The position numbers and the translations under genes were made by a program. From Acanthochlamys bracteata (lineage: Eukaryota > Streptophyta > Magnoliopsida > Pandanales > Velloziaceae): a DNA stretch of 64,000 nucleotides. Below the pieces are notes generated by a model, which did no database searches, was not told the origin of the DNA, and was given only the letters and a program-made list of their open reading frames with translations. The DNA lies in assembly GCA_019914995.1 (NCBI GenBank), contig CM034137.1, forward strand, positions 5,421,155 through 5,485,154, written 5' to 3'. Positions 10,798-23,422 of this stretch are shown here, one piece after another; position 1 is the stretch's first letter; the number at the start of each line of letters is the position of its first letter.

Positions 10798-10990
10798 CTG
10801 TTCTTACTGCCAACATAGGTTAGGGCTTTCTGGATTTTTTTTATGTAGTATAAACACCAGTTTGGCAAACTGAAATTTTTTTTATTACTGCCAGCATAGG
10901 TTAAGACTTTCTGATTTTTTTTATGTAGTATAAGCACCAGTCTAGCAAACTGAAAATTTTTTCTTACTGTCAGCATAGGATTTTTTTTCT
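10798..10990. repeat. Diverged tandem repeat of about 84 bp
   Basis: Two adjacent units each read roughly TTACTGCCARCATAGGTTA, then TTTTTTTATGTAGTATAA, then GCACCAGT and GCAAACTGAAA. A partial third unit begins near 10965, and isolated pieces recur at 10738 and 11100-11240. The array follows the broken hAT transposase frame. Confidence 0.6.
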
Positions 10991-11260
10991 TGCTAGATAG
11001 TGGCTTACTGGTTTGTGGAATTACTGGTTTATTAGGCAGTGGCTTATAGCCTTATTGGCTTGCCAATATAGCATTAGTATGTCATTCTTATATGTGGAAT
11101 ATTTTTTCTTACTGCCAAACAAAAAACAGAAACAAAAATTGGAACTTAGAAGTTTCTTGCACTTGTATGCTTTGTTTTACCTGCCAGACCCAGCATAGAT
11201 TTTTCTTATATGTGAAATATCTTTTATATAGTAAAAGCACTAGTATGGTTTATTGAATTG

Positions 11261-12694
11261 CTGGCAACAAAACAAAATTGATTTTTCTTTATAAAATAGA
11301 AGTGATAAACAAATCCTTCATTCCTTTGTTTCCTGCATGTTATAACATAATTAATTTTTTCTTTACAAACTAGATTACTACAGCTTGCTAACTGATTAAT
11401 GCTTCTTGTATGTTATAATATTGCACAGGTAGCAGTGGGAAATTGCTGACTGCCTCACAGAGTTGAAGCCTTAAATTGAAGGTGTTTTCTTTACCCTCAT
11501 GCACAGCTGAAGCTTTGAAGAGTAATTTATGATCTCTCAGCAAAACTGTAAAGTTCTGAATGTTGTTAGAACTTAAAAATTAAGAGGTTAATGCTGTTTG
11601 GATGTTAATGATGAAATAATGAAATTTTTGCTTTTCAGTTGGTATTAACTGTATTATTGTTGAAGCTAGAAGTTCAAGTTTATGTAACTTCATAGTTAAG
11701 TCGAAATTTAAAAATTGAATGTTGATATATTTTTGTCTTTTTGATAAAGAGTTTTTGCTGTCTAGAATGATTTTTTATTGTCTGGCTGTGTGCTCAATAA
11801 CTCTACCTGTGCTGTTCTCTTGACAAAGAGAAGTAGAATAAAATGAGTCGTACGACAATTTTTAGTATTAAAGCTAACTTCTTATAATATTAAGGTTATA
11901 GTATTAAGAGGACATTTAAAATATTTAAAATAAGTTATTTTTATAGAATGAAACTTATTTTAAGATCTATTAGAAACAAGTTGATTTTTTGATTAAAAAA
12001 TAATTATTATTATATAGATAAATTATATTATATATAATTTATCTGTATAGTTTAATTTTTTTTTAAATTTTGAAATATTATAACAAATTTATTTAAGAAC
12101 GTAAAAGTTTCTCTAGAATAAAAGATAATACGTAAGTACTGCCAAACACTTAGCTAAAACTAATTTCTTATCTTTCCTTGTATAGATTAAGAAGTGTAAA
12201 AGCTAACAAATGAATCTTTTAACTCAGCTAAATGGGAACATAATGCTTTGTTTGGGTTACCTTAGTGAATGTTATATATCCCTCGACCCTGAGAAATCAA
12301 CTACAGTTGACTGCATTTACCTTTCACTTCTTTACCCAATTGATACGTTTTTGTTTAACAGGTGTTTTATAAAATGATTTAAAATCCAAAATATTAATAT
12401 TCGCCATGGTTGGTTTCTGTAGCAGTGGTACTAGGGAGGAGAAGAAAAAATGAGATTGAGCGTGGCTTTATCTGGGCCGTATATCAGTTGCAAGTTAACG
12501 TGTCAAATGTTGAAGCGGTAAATTTATGATCTTGGCATGATCGAAATCACAGTTAATGTATATGATCTTCATTTTGAAGTCCAATCTATGATCGGCCTGA
12601 AAATGAGTAACGGAATATCCTCTCGTCCCTCCTGAACCGAGTCCGCTGCGTTCCGTTCGTCTTCTTTCCGGTGTTCGCGTGGCCATGCAATTTA
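11261..12694. other. Gene-free AT-rich region
   Basis: No gene is seen. The stretch holds AT-rich sequence, including an A/T-dense part at 11880-12130 that may be an old MITE. Short open frames, such as the one at 12495-12686 on the minus strand, have no recognisable domain. Confidence 0.4.
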
Positions 12695-12945
12695 GGGAAT
12701 GTTTGACGGTGCTTATAAAATAGAACTTTTCTATAATAAAAAATATTTTTATTTTTTTAAAAAAACGAACTATATTTTTTATTTTTAAAAAAATAATAAA
12801 AATATATAATAAAAAGATTTCATTCTGTAAAATTTTTCTACACTTTCTAAATTTTTAAATAAATTTTTTATATATTTTAAAAATATGAAATAAAAAAAAT
12901 TAAAAAAATAATAAACTGCTTTTAAACGCAGCCCCAAACAGCCTC
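12695..12945. mobile_element. Tourist-like MITE upstream of squalene synthase
   Basis: The ends GGGAATGTTTGACGGTGCTT and the inverse of GCCCCAAACAGCCTC match as imperfect inverted repeats. TTA flanks both sides (12692-12694 and 12946-12948). The 251-bp interior is A/T-rich and contains the phrase ATAAAAAGATTTCA followed by a TACACTTTCTAAATTTTTAA block. The same phrases recur at about 23000-23286 and 52366-52600, so this is a family. It ends about 190 bp before the squalene synthase start codon and may overlap its promoter. Confidence 0.8.
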
Positions 12946-13071
12946 TTATTTGTTAACTGCCACCTTGTCACTCCCACGGGCTCTTACCTGCCCTAAAATT
13001 TTCAAATAATATTTTGTTTCTCATTACAAGGGCTTAATCATAACATTTCGTCTCATCTCATTACCTGCTAT

Positions 13072-13077
13072 TATAAA
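13072..13077 (+). promoter_or_regulatory. Candidate TATA box of squalene synthase
   Basis: TATAAA lies 58 bp before the start codon. This would place transcription start roughly 25-30 bp upstream of the ATG. Supported by position and sequence only. Confidence 0.4.
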
Positions 13078-13134
13078 CAACAGAATCAATCAAATCAAAT
13101 CAATCTAGTTTAGGACCGGCGGCAAGAAAAAAGA

Positions 13135-16100
13135 ATGGGGATTTTGGCAGCGTTGTTGGAGAACCTCGGAGATTTGTCAGCGCTGGTGAAGCTGAACCTC
13201 GCCGCTCGGAGAATCGAGCGCCAGATCCCGCCGGAGCCTCACTGGTCTTTCGCCTATACAATGCTCACCAATGTCTCACGTAGCTTTGCTCTTGTTATCC
13301 AGCAACTGACCCCAGAACTCCGAGACGCAGTATGATCGATTTGTTCTTCTACGTTTCCCAATTTCTTCTTTCTCTAAACTGCGTGTTTCGGTTTTCGTAA
13401 TTTGAATCTCGTGATAACGGCATTGGTTATCGGCGCTATTTGTAATTGAGGTTGATCGGCATTGGCGATTTTGGATCTCGTAACCTGGATTCATGGTTTT
13501 TGCTCATATTTGAAATTTAGAAATTTGAGGACCTGATATGCAATGTATTACGATTCAGCCCTCAGAAAGTTCCAAATTTTCGTGTAGAATTTTGATAGAC
13601 TACTGAATAATCCTGTCCATAACATTTTGTTTGCAGGAAAACATTTTTTTGATAGTGGTATACCATTTTGCAACGGAATAATCCTACCAATATTTTTAGT
13701 AGCAATATCTACCTCATAAAACTGGGCATGTCATTCTAATGTAATAGTTTTCTAATATCAAATTTTATTATTGTATTAGCATCAGTTCCTCGTAAATTTC
13801 TACTTGCCATTGTGATCATCCAGGCAGCTTCTGTATTCCTTTGTAAGTGGTTTGGGGTTGGATGCTATTATAATTGATAAATGCTATTCATAAAGACTGT
13901 CTACGAAATGTTCTAGCTATGGCAACAGTTACTTTAGCATGCAGGGTGGTATCGATGCTCCATATTCACACCATTGTTTCATGTGAAGTTGTTTTCTTTC
14001 TCCTCCAAACATATGCATTCATAACTACTTATGTTCATGGTTTAACTAACTTAGTCATTTTCTTTAAATGTAGGTTTGCATATTCTATCTAGTTCTCAGA
14101 GCTCTCGATACTGTAGGTGTGTTTCACTTGTTGGTACTCTATCATTTGTCAAACTAGAATAATATTATTGTCTAATTTTTCTAGTCTCTTTCTTCTCCAA
14201 GCAGAAGTTTTCACTTCCCGCCACTCGCACTCCACTTTATTATGAAAGCTAAAGACAAAATGTAAATTTTAGATAAGGATAAAGTGTTGTATGACTAAGA
14301 AGGATCTAATTGATAGTGTTTTATGTATATGTTTTCTCTGTGAAGTTAAAAGCAGGGAAGTGATTCAAATGGTTTGTCTAATGTGTTTCTCATTGTCTCT
14401 CTCTTATATTTAACTTTCTCGTTAACCTTAGCTGTTATGAAGGAAGAATAAAATTCAATATAAAATATTGATGTACAATATGACCAGCCACCATGACTGA
14501 GGAGTCATATTCTTATGTTCTTGTCTTGTCCATGGATAGGTCTTCTGCTTTGCAAGTCTAGCTTCTACTGCGTTTACATCTAGACAAGTGACAAATTAAA
14601 ACCATCTTCTATATTCTAGCTTCACTTGGTTACTGTGTACTGGGAACACCATTGGCAACATCCCACAAACATAATATGCAGTTCTAATCAAAAAGTTAGA
14701 AATTTTTCCTGACAACTCCATCCTTTAACTTCTACATAGAAAGTTGTTTTGAAATGGATGTACTAAAGCGTACTTGTAAAGGTCTGTTGAAGATGTTTAT
14801 GAGTTTATATGTGGCAGTTTCAGTGCAGTGGTTTCTTAAAAAGTATTCCACTGTGTTATCTGATTTATTGTCTCTTATAATCTACAGAGGATGACACTGG
14901 TGTTCCTTCTGAAGTCAAAGTGCCAATATTGGAATCTTTCTACATTCACATATACAACCCTGATTGGCATTTTTCATGTAAGTCGGTGATCCACCATTTT
15001 GACATATTTTTACGACTCATCTTGGATTGTTTCTTCTGTTGAAATTTATGCGCTCTGTTGCTCTCTTCTGTAGTTCATTATGGAATAGGTTTTGGATTCT
15101 TTGTTTATGTCTAATTAGGATTTAATAATATTGATAAGACATCAAGATAATTGATCTAAAGTTACTGTTAAGCTCCCAACCTAGATGGATCCATTTTTAC
15201 TTTAGCAGAGTTAAGATTCAAGCAATTGTTGTATCATATTCAAATAGCAATGCACTTGGTGTGAGGGTAGTAAATGGATGTGTAAGAAAAGGGGTACCTA
15301 CAGATGAAAGATATGGTGCTTTTGCTCTAGTTGTTACTTCTGGAATCACTTCTCTGATGCAATATGTCTATGTGATATCAGTTTTGAAGTAGTAACAGAG
15401 CTGTCAAGTATATATGTATGTTACTTTTAAGCACTTGAGCTATAGTGGATCTAATTCATTTACGACGAGGCAGGCAACTATAGTTTCATAGTCAATGTGA
15501 AATGCTCGTGGTGAGAGAAAAGTTTAGGTGTAAGAAAAGGGATATCAAAAACAAGGAGCTCTCTGGTTTGTTATTTTGGAGGATGAGTGGGCTTGTGGTT
15601 GTGAGTAGCATGGTTTATGATGTTGAAGTAAACGGAAACTAAATAGGTTAATGTTTGCATGTCAGAGGGCAGTTGAAAGGTGAGTCCAGTAAGTTCCAAC
15701 AAGAAAGTAGGATGATTATGCAAATGGGGGCTGGAACTTTGAGGAGAATGGGATGGCACAATTTCTAGTATATTTATAGGAGTCTGAGAGTCTATTTCCC
15801 ATCTGGATGTCTGCGATAGAAGAGACAACCAAAAGATTCCATTTATGCTCAATCCAGGACTGCTAAAAGTGACGCCTCTCTACTTACACGGGTATTTGAT
15901 AAAATCTATATTTGGTGGCTGATCTTTTTAAGCACTTGTAGTATATCTAGTCTATTGTTTGAGAAGAGAACATTAGATATTGCAACAGTACAGAACTCTG
16001 TCTATGTTTTCAGAGGATCTGTCTACCCTTTATGTTTGACATTGATATGCTGTACATTGACATGTTTCACTTCAAGTAATCTTAATCTAATAATACTTGA

Positions 16101-19100
16101 CTTCATGATTTCGCTTTTAAAAAAATTATAAACAGCATTGTGATTATAGAGGTGCTCAGTATAACTGCTCTATTCATGTGAATAGAACTTGAAGCTCAAA
16201 CATCCAATAATGCAGTTGAAATGATAAAAGTGTATCTATATTGCAGCTGCTGATACAGTTTTTCTTATATATTACATCATATTTGCAATTTTGATCAGTT
16301 CTTTAAATTAATTATATAACAAGAATGACATGACGATATGAAGAAGCTACATCTAATTTGTCTAAGTAAATAGCAAGAGAACCCAAAATATTGCTATTAA
16401 ATTTTCATTTTATTTAAGCATCGATCATATTCTTTCAACATACTTGCACACTTCTTATGCAGGTGGTACTAATGATTATAAGGTCCTCATGGATAAATTT
16501 CACTATGTCTCTACTGCTTTCTTGGAGCTTGATAAAAGGTTCTCTCTCCTCCTGTTTAACTAGTGTTGTACTTTATACACTTGGAGTCTGTGCTCTCGAT
16601 GTCTTTCTCATTTAGGTGTTCTGTCTATTTGTTGGTTTTTTTCTGACTGATTCAAGTTGGCACTCATCATAATAAACATCCACATGGTGAGAACTTTATT
16701 GTAACTTCTGACATACAGTACGCATATACCTTCTTCTTGTTCATGACATTGCGAACAAACATCTTTGTGCTGTCAAATTAGTGTCGTTACTTTTTTTGGT
16801 AGCTTCATAAAAACCTTTCTCTTCTCACAAGTACAATTTCTTAATGTTCTTCTAAATATAACTTGTGAAATAGAGTAAAGGGTAAAGAAATATTTGGAAA
16901 AGCTAGAAATTCTCCTGCAATAAGAGCTAGTGGGAAGGAGATGAATCACATGCAATCTATACACAAATATTTGTCCAAAAAGTTAGCTTTAACTGTGCAC
17001 ATTTGCCAATGAGTTTCAGCTTTAGCCCAAAGAATTAAAACACTGGCCAGTCAGATCAGACCTGTTTGCCTACTTGTTGTTATGAGCCTTATGGCTGTTA
17101 CATCAAAATATCTCGGCAGGTGTCCACGTATGCATGCTGTGTGCTTGTGAACATCGGTATTAATGCGTTCTCGTGCAGGCATTGTAGGTGGTTTCATGTG
17201 GTTGTATGTGTGGTTCCTGCTTGACTTGATTTAATTCGAGTTATATTCCTTTCTGAATATTCTAACGAGTTTGTAGCATATCTTCACCTTGCGTTTATGT
17301 AGATCTTTCGATTCAACTTTTTTGGTGTTTATAGTAATAAAGACCACATTTCTTTCAGTTACCAGAAGGCAATTGAAGATATCACCAAAAGAATGGGTGC
17401 AGGGATGGCAAAATTCATATGTGAAGAGGTCATTTAGTTGCTTTTTTATGCTTGCGAATTATAGCCAGCACTATACACTAGTTAGAAGTTTATCTTTGTG
17501 AAACCACATCTCTATACTGTGAGCTTGTTAGTATTGATATATATCAATGTCTACATTTGTGCTCGGATTATGTGCAGAAAACAAACTATAAAGTTTCATT
17601 ATCAGCTAGGTGAGAATGGATATTTTGAAGCTTTTCAAGGATTCACATAATAATTGTGCTAGAACTAGAAGCTTCCCGCTCCCTGGTTTTCTTTGTATGT
17701 ATGAGTAGGTGTCCTTTGTACAGATTAAGTCTTTCAGGAGCCTGACATAAAATTTGTGGAATGCCAACAAACTTCAGCTTACTTCTTTCATTCTGCTCCA
17801 TTTGTTTTGGTGTTATTCTTATTCTTATTTCACATTGTAGATGCTAGACGCAAGTTTCTTTAAGCTGTTGGGGGCTCGTGGCAGATTACTTTTTGAACTG
17901 AATAATGTTGAGTTTGAAATTCCATTACATTTGAAGCTGATGTTTTCTGGGATGACCGTGCATAATTTGTTCTACAACATTGACTCTCCAGAACTTTGTG
18001 GAACTAAAACCTTACTTTCTTTTGCAGGTTGAAACAGTCAATGACTATGATGAGTATTGCCATTATGTTGCTGGACTGGTTGGATTAGGATTGTCCAAAC
18101 TCTTCCATGCAGCTGGTTCGGAAGATCTCGCACCACATTCAAAAACACTCTCTAATTCAATGGGATTATTTCTTCAGGTATAATGGGCAGCAATCAGATT
18201 GAGTTGTATTGCTATATTTAACTGACGGTTTGCATCCAACTTTTATATACTTAAATTGCAGAAGACGAACATCATCCGTGATTATTTGGAAGATATAAAT
18301 GAAATACCAAAGTCACGCATGTTCTGGCCTCGTGAAATATGGAGTAAATATGCAGATAAACTGGAGGTTCGCACAATCTACCTTTGTTGATATGTTCACA
18401 AAATTTGAAGCTATGTATCTCTGATTACATATGGTGGAATCTGAAGAAAGTGCTACAAGTACTACTAATCACATTACCTGTTTTATGTATGCTACAAATA
18501 GTTTGTGCCATCTGTTGCTAATCTTTGTGCGTAACTTCTTAAAGTTCTCATATGACTCAGGATTTAAAGTATAGGGAGAACTCAATAAAGGCAGTTCAGT
18601 GCTTGAATGACATGGTCACTGATGCTCTTAGACATGGTGAAGATTGCCTTCTATACATGTCTGCTTTGAAGGATATTTCAATCTTCCGATTTTGTGCTAT
18701 TCCCCAGGTTTGCGTATGACCTTTATCTCACATGATGCATTCTATATCATGTAAAAGGTATATAGGAGTTAACTTGACTTGATATTAGAAAAGTAGTAGG
18801 TTGAAATATGTAACTCCAAAATAGAACCTTGATAGTCAGAGAAGGGTTTATGTTTTGTAGCGTGCTAAATGTGTGTAGTGACAATTCTTGTTAATTTGTC
18901 ATCTATCTTGACAAATCACGGAAACCATAGTTGCTGTACATTTATTATTGAACTTGATTGTCCATAGGACTTCAATTCAACATTACAATCCATTGTAGCA
19001 GTCCTGTGATTGAAAAATTGGGATTTAAGTGCTCATGGTGTGTGTATGGTATAAAAGTTTGAAAGCTTTTATTATTAATTCACTCCATCTTTTGCAACTT

Positions 19101-22030
19101 GACAAATAAATTTAGTCATTGGTAATGTCTCCATTGATGAGTATTTGCAGGAGTTGGCATTCTATTTTAGAATACTGCATTGAGAGCTTATACAGTATTT
19201 GCAACCAGGTAATGGCTATTGGAACACTAGCATTGTGCTATAACAATGTGGAGGTATTCAGAGGAGTTGTGAAAATGCGCCGTGGTAAGGGAGTTGGCCT
19301 ATTTCTTGCTGAACACTCAATAAGTTGGTTAAATATGTGGTCGTCGTTTTGCATTTGTTCATTTCTAGCAACCCTTGAGGGATTGTTTTCTTGTTTTGTG
19401 TTAACCTATATGGAAAACATCGTAGGTGTATTGCAGAGGATGTTGGTTTTTCCTTATTAAATTTGATTTAACCCAAGCTGTTCCTAGAAATTTTGAATAG
19501 AAAATGATGTTGAATATGACCTACAATGTCAAGCTGATAACGTAGACCACGAGATTTAGTATAAGAGCGTGGTTACTGTATTTTATTTAATGTAATGCAG
19601 TGTGTATTTTCCCCTGTACTACTCTGTGTGACATTGTTTTGTCCTAAAGATGTTATGTGATCCTTGTTTATTGGACCTCTTGTCTTCTGATTTATTATTT
19701 GCTTTTGAGAAAATATATAAGTGGCGTGCTCGGTTATAATAAGCTTTTGCAAGGATTTCTTTCCGGATCTGAGAGTGTTATTACAGTTCAATCTCAGAAC
19801 CAAAATTGCAATTAGAAGTGGACACTAAAGTTGTTTATGATGCTGAGTGGCTGGTGGTTTCATCTGATGAAGTTGACATTGCAGTTGTTTGTAATCTGCA
19901 ACATGCTCATCTTATATTTCTTAGCTGAATTGTGTTTTTTCTTCATTTTAACTGTATATCAACAGTATATTTTTTAAACTATAGCTCATAATTTTCCAGC
20001 CGCAAGCTCTTCCATCGTCCAACTCCCCTACTGTTAAGTAATACTGCTCCTTGTGGTGACTCCTTGCAGGGCTTACAGCGAGAATTATTGATCAAACAAG
20101 AACAATGTCAGATGTCTATGGGGCTTTCTATGAGTTCTCATCTTTGCTTAAATCTAAGGTACTCAAACTGAAGTCAATAGTTCAATCACCAATTTTCATG
20201 TTTACTTATTCTTGCTTCTTATCCTTATAAAAATAAGGGCTTGTTCACTTGCGTGAAACTCATCTGAGAGTTTTTTTTAGAATTGAGTGAAGTAGTTATG
20301 CTGTTCACTTGTCTGAAAGTGGGTTTTAACTTCTCAAAATGAGTTCATTAGTAGTAGAAGATAAATGGGGGATTGTTCACTTGCACAGAAGTCAGCCAAA
20401 AGCGAGTTTCGGAGCTGAGTAAAGGGGAGTTTTATTGTTCACTTGACTGAAAGCGAGCTCTAAGTTCTTAATAGTGAGTTTCATAAGAAAGTGAAAGATA
20501 ATTAAATTGGAGTAGAATGATTGTAGAGCTTTTTGAGTCGAAGTCATTTTATACAATGAGAAGTAAGTGATGTTGTACTATATGTCTACTGTCTGTAGGT
20601 TCTTATAGTAACTGTAAACCCTCCCATGTGTGGGTTGTTTGAAACCTTCATGAGGAGATGCTTGAGCCTTTGTTTATCTCAGTTTTACCTGTACTCTACT
20701 CCTAGTCTGCTCATATACAAACCCAACTGAGTATCTGATTTGCTTCTAGATTAGTATCTTGATCTCTGACAAAGGATTTCCAGAATAGTGCGTGTATTTA
20801 CTCTCAAATGTCAGTGGCATATGAGCATAGCTGATATTTTGAAAGTCTCCCTTGTGGGTTCCTTTTGATGTTTGTAAATTCACCTCGGATGCCTGCACAT
20901 ATCTTCTCGTTATTGCCAAATTACACCTTCAAACCTTTATGTAAATCTTAGTATGCCCATTTTCCTCCACTTATTCTATAATTTTATCTCTACTATTTTC
21001 TCATGCTTTCTCTTTCCAATCCATGCCAAGTTTCACGTTTGGTTCATGGTGAATGTCATGATGAAGTGACCACATTCTAGTTCTGGCCTCTTATTATCTG
21101 TTAAAAACACACATGAGAGCTAGAAGGCCTTGCCTATGAATATTGCTTTTCAGATGGTTGATGTAGAACTAGTTAACTATGGATTTTGGTATTAGTTTAG
21201 CTTTTTTTCATTCTTTAGTTCTTGTGGAAATGATTTCATTTTTTCTTGCTTCATAATATTTTTGTGCTGTCGAAGGAAGCCATTTAAGTTATCAATATGT
21301 TCTCTTATTTTTCTGACAAAATAAGATTGCATAGGATTTGTCCATGACTGTCATGTATTTGAAGTATGAATCCTATTTTTCCTGCTTTGTTTTCCTTCAT
21401 CTGTGTCATTATTAATTCTTGCTTTGTGTTTGTACTAAGAGAATGGCTAACCTGATGCCATCTTGCAATTTTGATATTTCTACAATTTCTGTAAAGCAGT
21501 TCTGTTATATTCAAAACTTTTTGATCAGTACTGACAGAGAAGGAGTTCATAAGCAGGAAAAGACACCAAAATAAAATTCTTGGAGTTTTCTTAATGCAGG
21601 TTGATGACAAAGATCCTAATGCTGAACTTACTCACAATCGCATAGAAGCCATACAGAAGGCGTGTGCATCTTCGGGAATGCTAAATGAAAGGTTTTCCAT
21701 TGTAGTTTTCTTTTGCTATAAACTAGTATTCGTGGTTTACAATGACTTATCAGTGCCCTCCACAGGGTATGTCACATCTACCAGAGCAAGCTGCATTGCA
21801 GCCATATTGTGGTGAGCCTTAATACATTACCATTACTGCTTGAGATTGATTACTTGCTTCATTCAGAGTACTAAATATACTTTCAAATGCAGCTTATGGT
21901 ATTTGTCCTCTTGTTATCTGTCCTTTACGCTGCTCATTCCTTCAAATGGGCTTGGTTTGGATCACATCAAACTACTCATAGTTTACCTCTGGTGGAGCGC
22001 GAATTCGTTGTTGGAAGAATCCCAGGATAG
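13135..22030 (+). CDS. SQS: Squalene synthase (farnesyl-diphosphate farnesyltransferase)
   Basis: It joins two farnesyl diphosphates through presqualene diphosphate to squalene with NADPH, the first committed step to sterols and triterpenes, at the ER membrane. Exons: 13135-13329, 14074-14116, 14888-14977, 16463-16538, 17359-17428, 18028-18177, 18262-18366, 18561-18707, 19209-19284, 20070-20158, 21600-21691, 21766-21811, 21893-22030. All junctions are GT-AG and total 438 codons plus stop. Family landmarks: [11 protein letters not shown] in exon 1, the first Asp-rich motif DTVEDD at residues 77-82, [10 protein letters not shown] at 168-177, the second Asp-rich motif DYLED at 215-219, and [12 protein letters not shown] across exons 9-10. 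Plant enzymes are about 410-415 residues. The last two exons are the least certain part: they give a hydrophobic anchor ([14 protein letters not shown], from about 394) followed by an unusual polar tail of roughly 27 residues. The first 12 introns include one of 1.5 kb with repeats. Confidence 0.95.
20240..20560. repeat. Intronic repeat built on TTGTTCACTTG
   Basis: Within the tenth intron of squalene synthase, TGTTCACTTG recurs four times (about 20243, 20300, 20375 and 20436). Most copies are followed by a TGAAA-G-GAG type segment and then a TGAGTTY block. The spacing is 57-75 bp. It may be a diverged tandem array or an old insertion. Confidence 0.5.
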
Positions 22031-22999
22031 AGGATCAATGTTGTGTTAGCAGGATGATAATCCAGAGCTGCATATGAAAGGTTAGAAATGGCAGGGCCAT
22101 CAACAAATATGTATCAAAGAAAGGGTGTTCAATTCCTGGAAGATTTGGATCTTGCAAGTCATGACGCAAATTCTTGCATCTCACTGATTTGTTTACCCCG
22201 TACTTTCTACACAGGTGATGCTTGCAATGAAGTTCATCCAATTTTATGTACTCTTTTCTGTGATTGTCGAAGCCCATACCTTGTTTTCTGTGTACTTTTT
22301 TCTGTGTTTTTGTGATATTTGATGGTAACTTTTTATCCTTTCCGATCCTGAAATGAAATTGATTTAACTGAACCTTATGATCAGTGAGCCTTGGAAAACA
22401 TCAGTTCAAAGCCATGTTGTCTTCTTACATGAGTGTGATGTATTTTGTTGCTTTTGCTATGTAATTGCTTGTACTGCTTCTCTATAAGATTATACTTCTC
22501 TGTGTTGATGTTGAAAGTGACAATTGCTGAGTTCTTACCTAGCTCACTGTTTGAAATTAGTGGTCGCAATGTTTAGCTGAATCGTATTTCAAGTGCTCTA
22601 GTTTCAACTAATTTTTTGAACTAGATATTCGTTAAACAAACATTATTACACTATACCTGCGATATACCGTTTGCCGACCATGTAGCTAGAGGTTGGCATC
22701 CTATGACACTATATACAATCTCCACATATTGGTTAGTCCCTTAATTTTTCCCCACGAGCACAAAACAATCGACACTGCCTATACGAGTGTCGCGAAAACA
22801 ACCGTTGGCTTGTAGAGACAAAGTTCAAACACCAGTTGTAGTGAGCCAAACAGTGAGCCAAAGTGAGAAATATACGGTACCTGGAGGAAAAGTTCACAGA
22901 AGCAGTGACCGAATTGTGATTACTGCATATACTAAAACTAAATCCTAAAGTCACTATTTATATACAGTGAAATTGTGGTTGATTTTGCAAACAAAAACC
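22031..22999. other. 3' flank of squalene synthase, no further gene seen
   Basis: This should contain the 3' untranslated region. Short frames at 22035-22569 have no recognisable domain. From about 22640 to 22990 the sequence differs in style and may be an unidentified repeat. Confidence 0.4.
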
Positions 23000-23286
23000 A
23001 CTAAAGACTACTTCTGCGAAAACAATCCTCATTAGAAAAACGAATTTTCTTAAAAAGAGTTTTTCTAAAACGGAAGATATTTTTATTTTTTTTAAAAACG
23101 AGCTTTATTTTTTTATTTTTAAAAAATAATAAAAATATGCAATAAAAAGATCTCACTACGTAGAATTTTTTTACAATTTTCAAATTTTTAAATAAATTTT
23201 TTAAATAGTTATAAAATATATATTAAAAAATATGAAATGGAAAAATTGAAAAAGAGCGTTTGAGAAATGCAATCCTAAACGCCCCC
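23000..23286. mobile_element. Second copy of the Tourist-like MITE family
   Basis: The interior phrases of the 12695-12945 element recur: AATAAAAATATGCAATAAAA, then GATCTCACTACGTAGAATTT and ATTTTTAAATAAATTTTTTA. The right end reads AAACGCCCCCTTA. The left boundary is not clear. Confidence 0.6.
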
Positions 23287-23422
23287 TTACTAGTTCATAC
23301 TACAAATAGGAAATGCACTCGCCATTCATAAATATTTCTAAAATTGGACCAACTACCATCACATTTTTGGAATTAGGTCACATTTTAAAAACATACAAAG
23401 TCATCTGAGGAGTGCTTAAAAA

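Larger units (their letters stand above)
9806..11260 (+). mobile_element. Left part of a hAT-superfamily transposon
   Basis: The sequence from 9806 (CATAGTTGGCAGACCC) and the following GACCCG/CGGATCG blocks resemble the left end of the short element at 23423 (CATAGTTGTAAAATCC). A pyrimidine-rich leader (about 10140-10430) precedes a BED zinc-finger frame at 10463, the usual start of a plant hAT transposase. No catalytic or hATC dimerisation region follows and no right terminal repeat (CAACTATG) was found downstream. The element therefore looks truncated, and its right limit here is arbitrary. Confidence 0.6.

Noticed and set aside
17841..18032. Open frame in the fifth intron of squalene synthase
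   Set aside because: The squalene synthase reading passes from the exon ending 17428 to the one starting 18028. The intronic frame has no family similarity.
22088..22315. Open frame downstream of squalene synthase as a separate gene
   Set aside because: No domain, and it lies in the probable 3' untranslated region.
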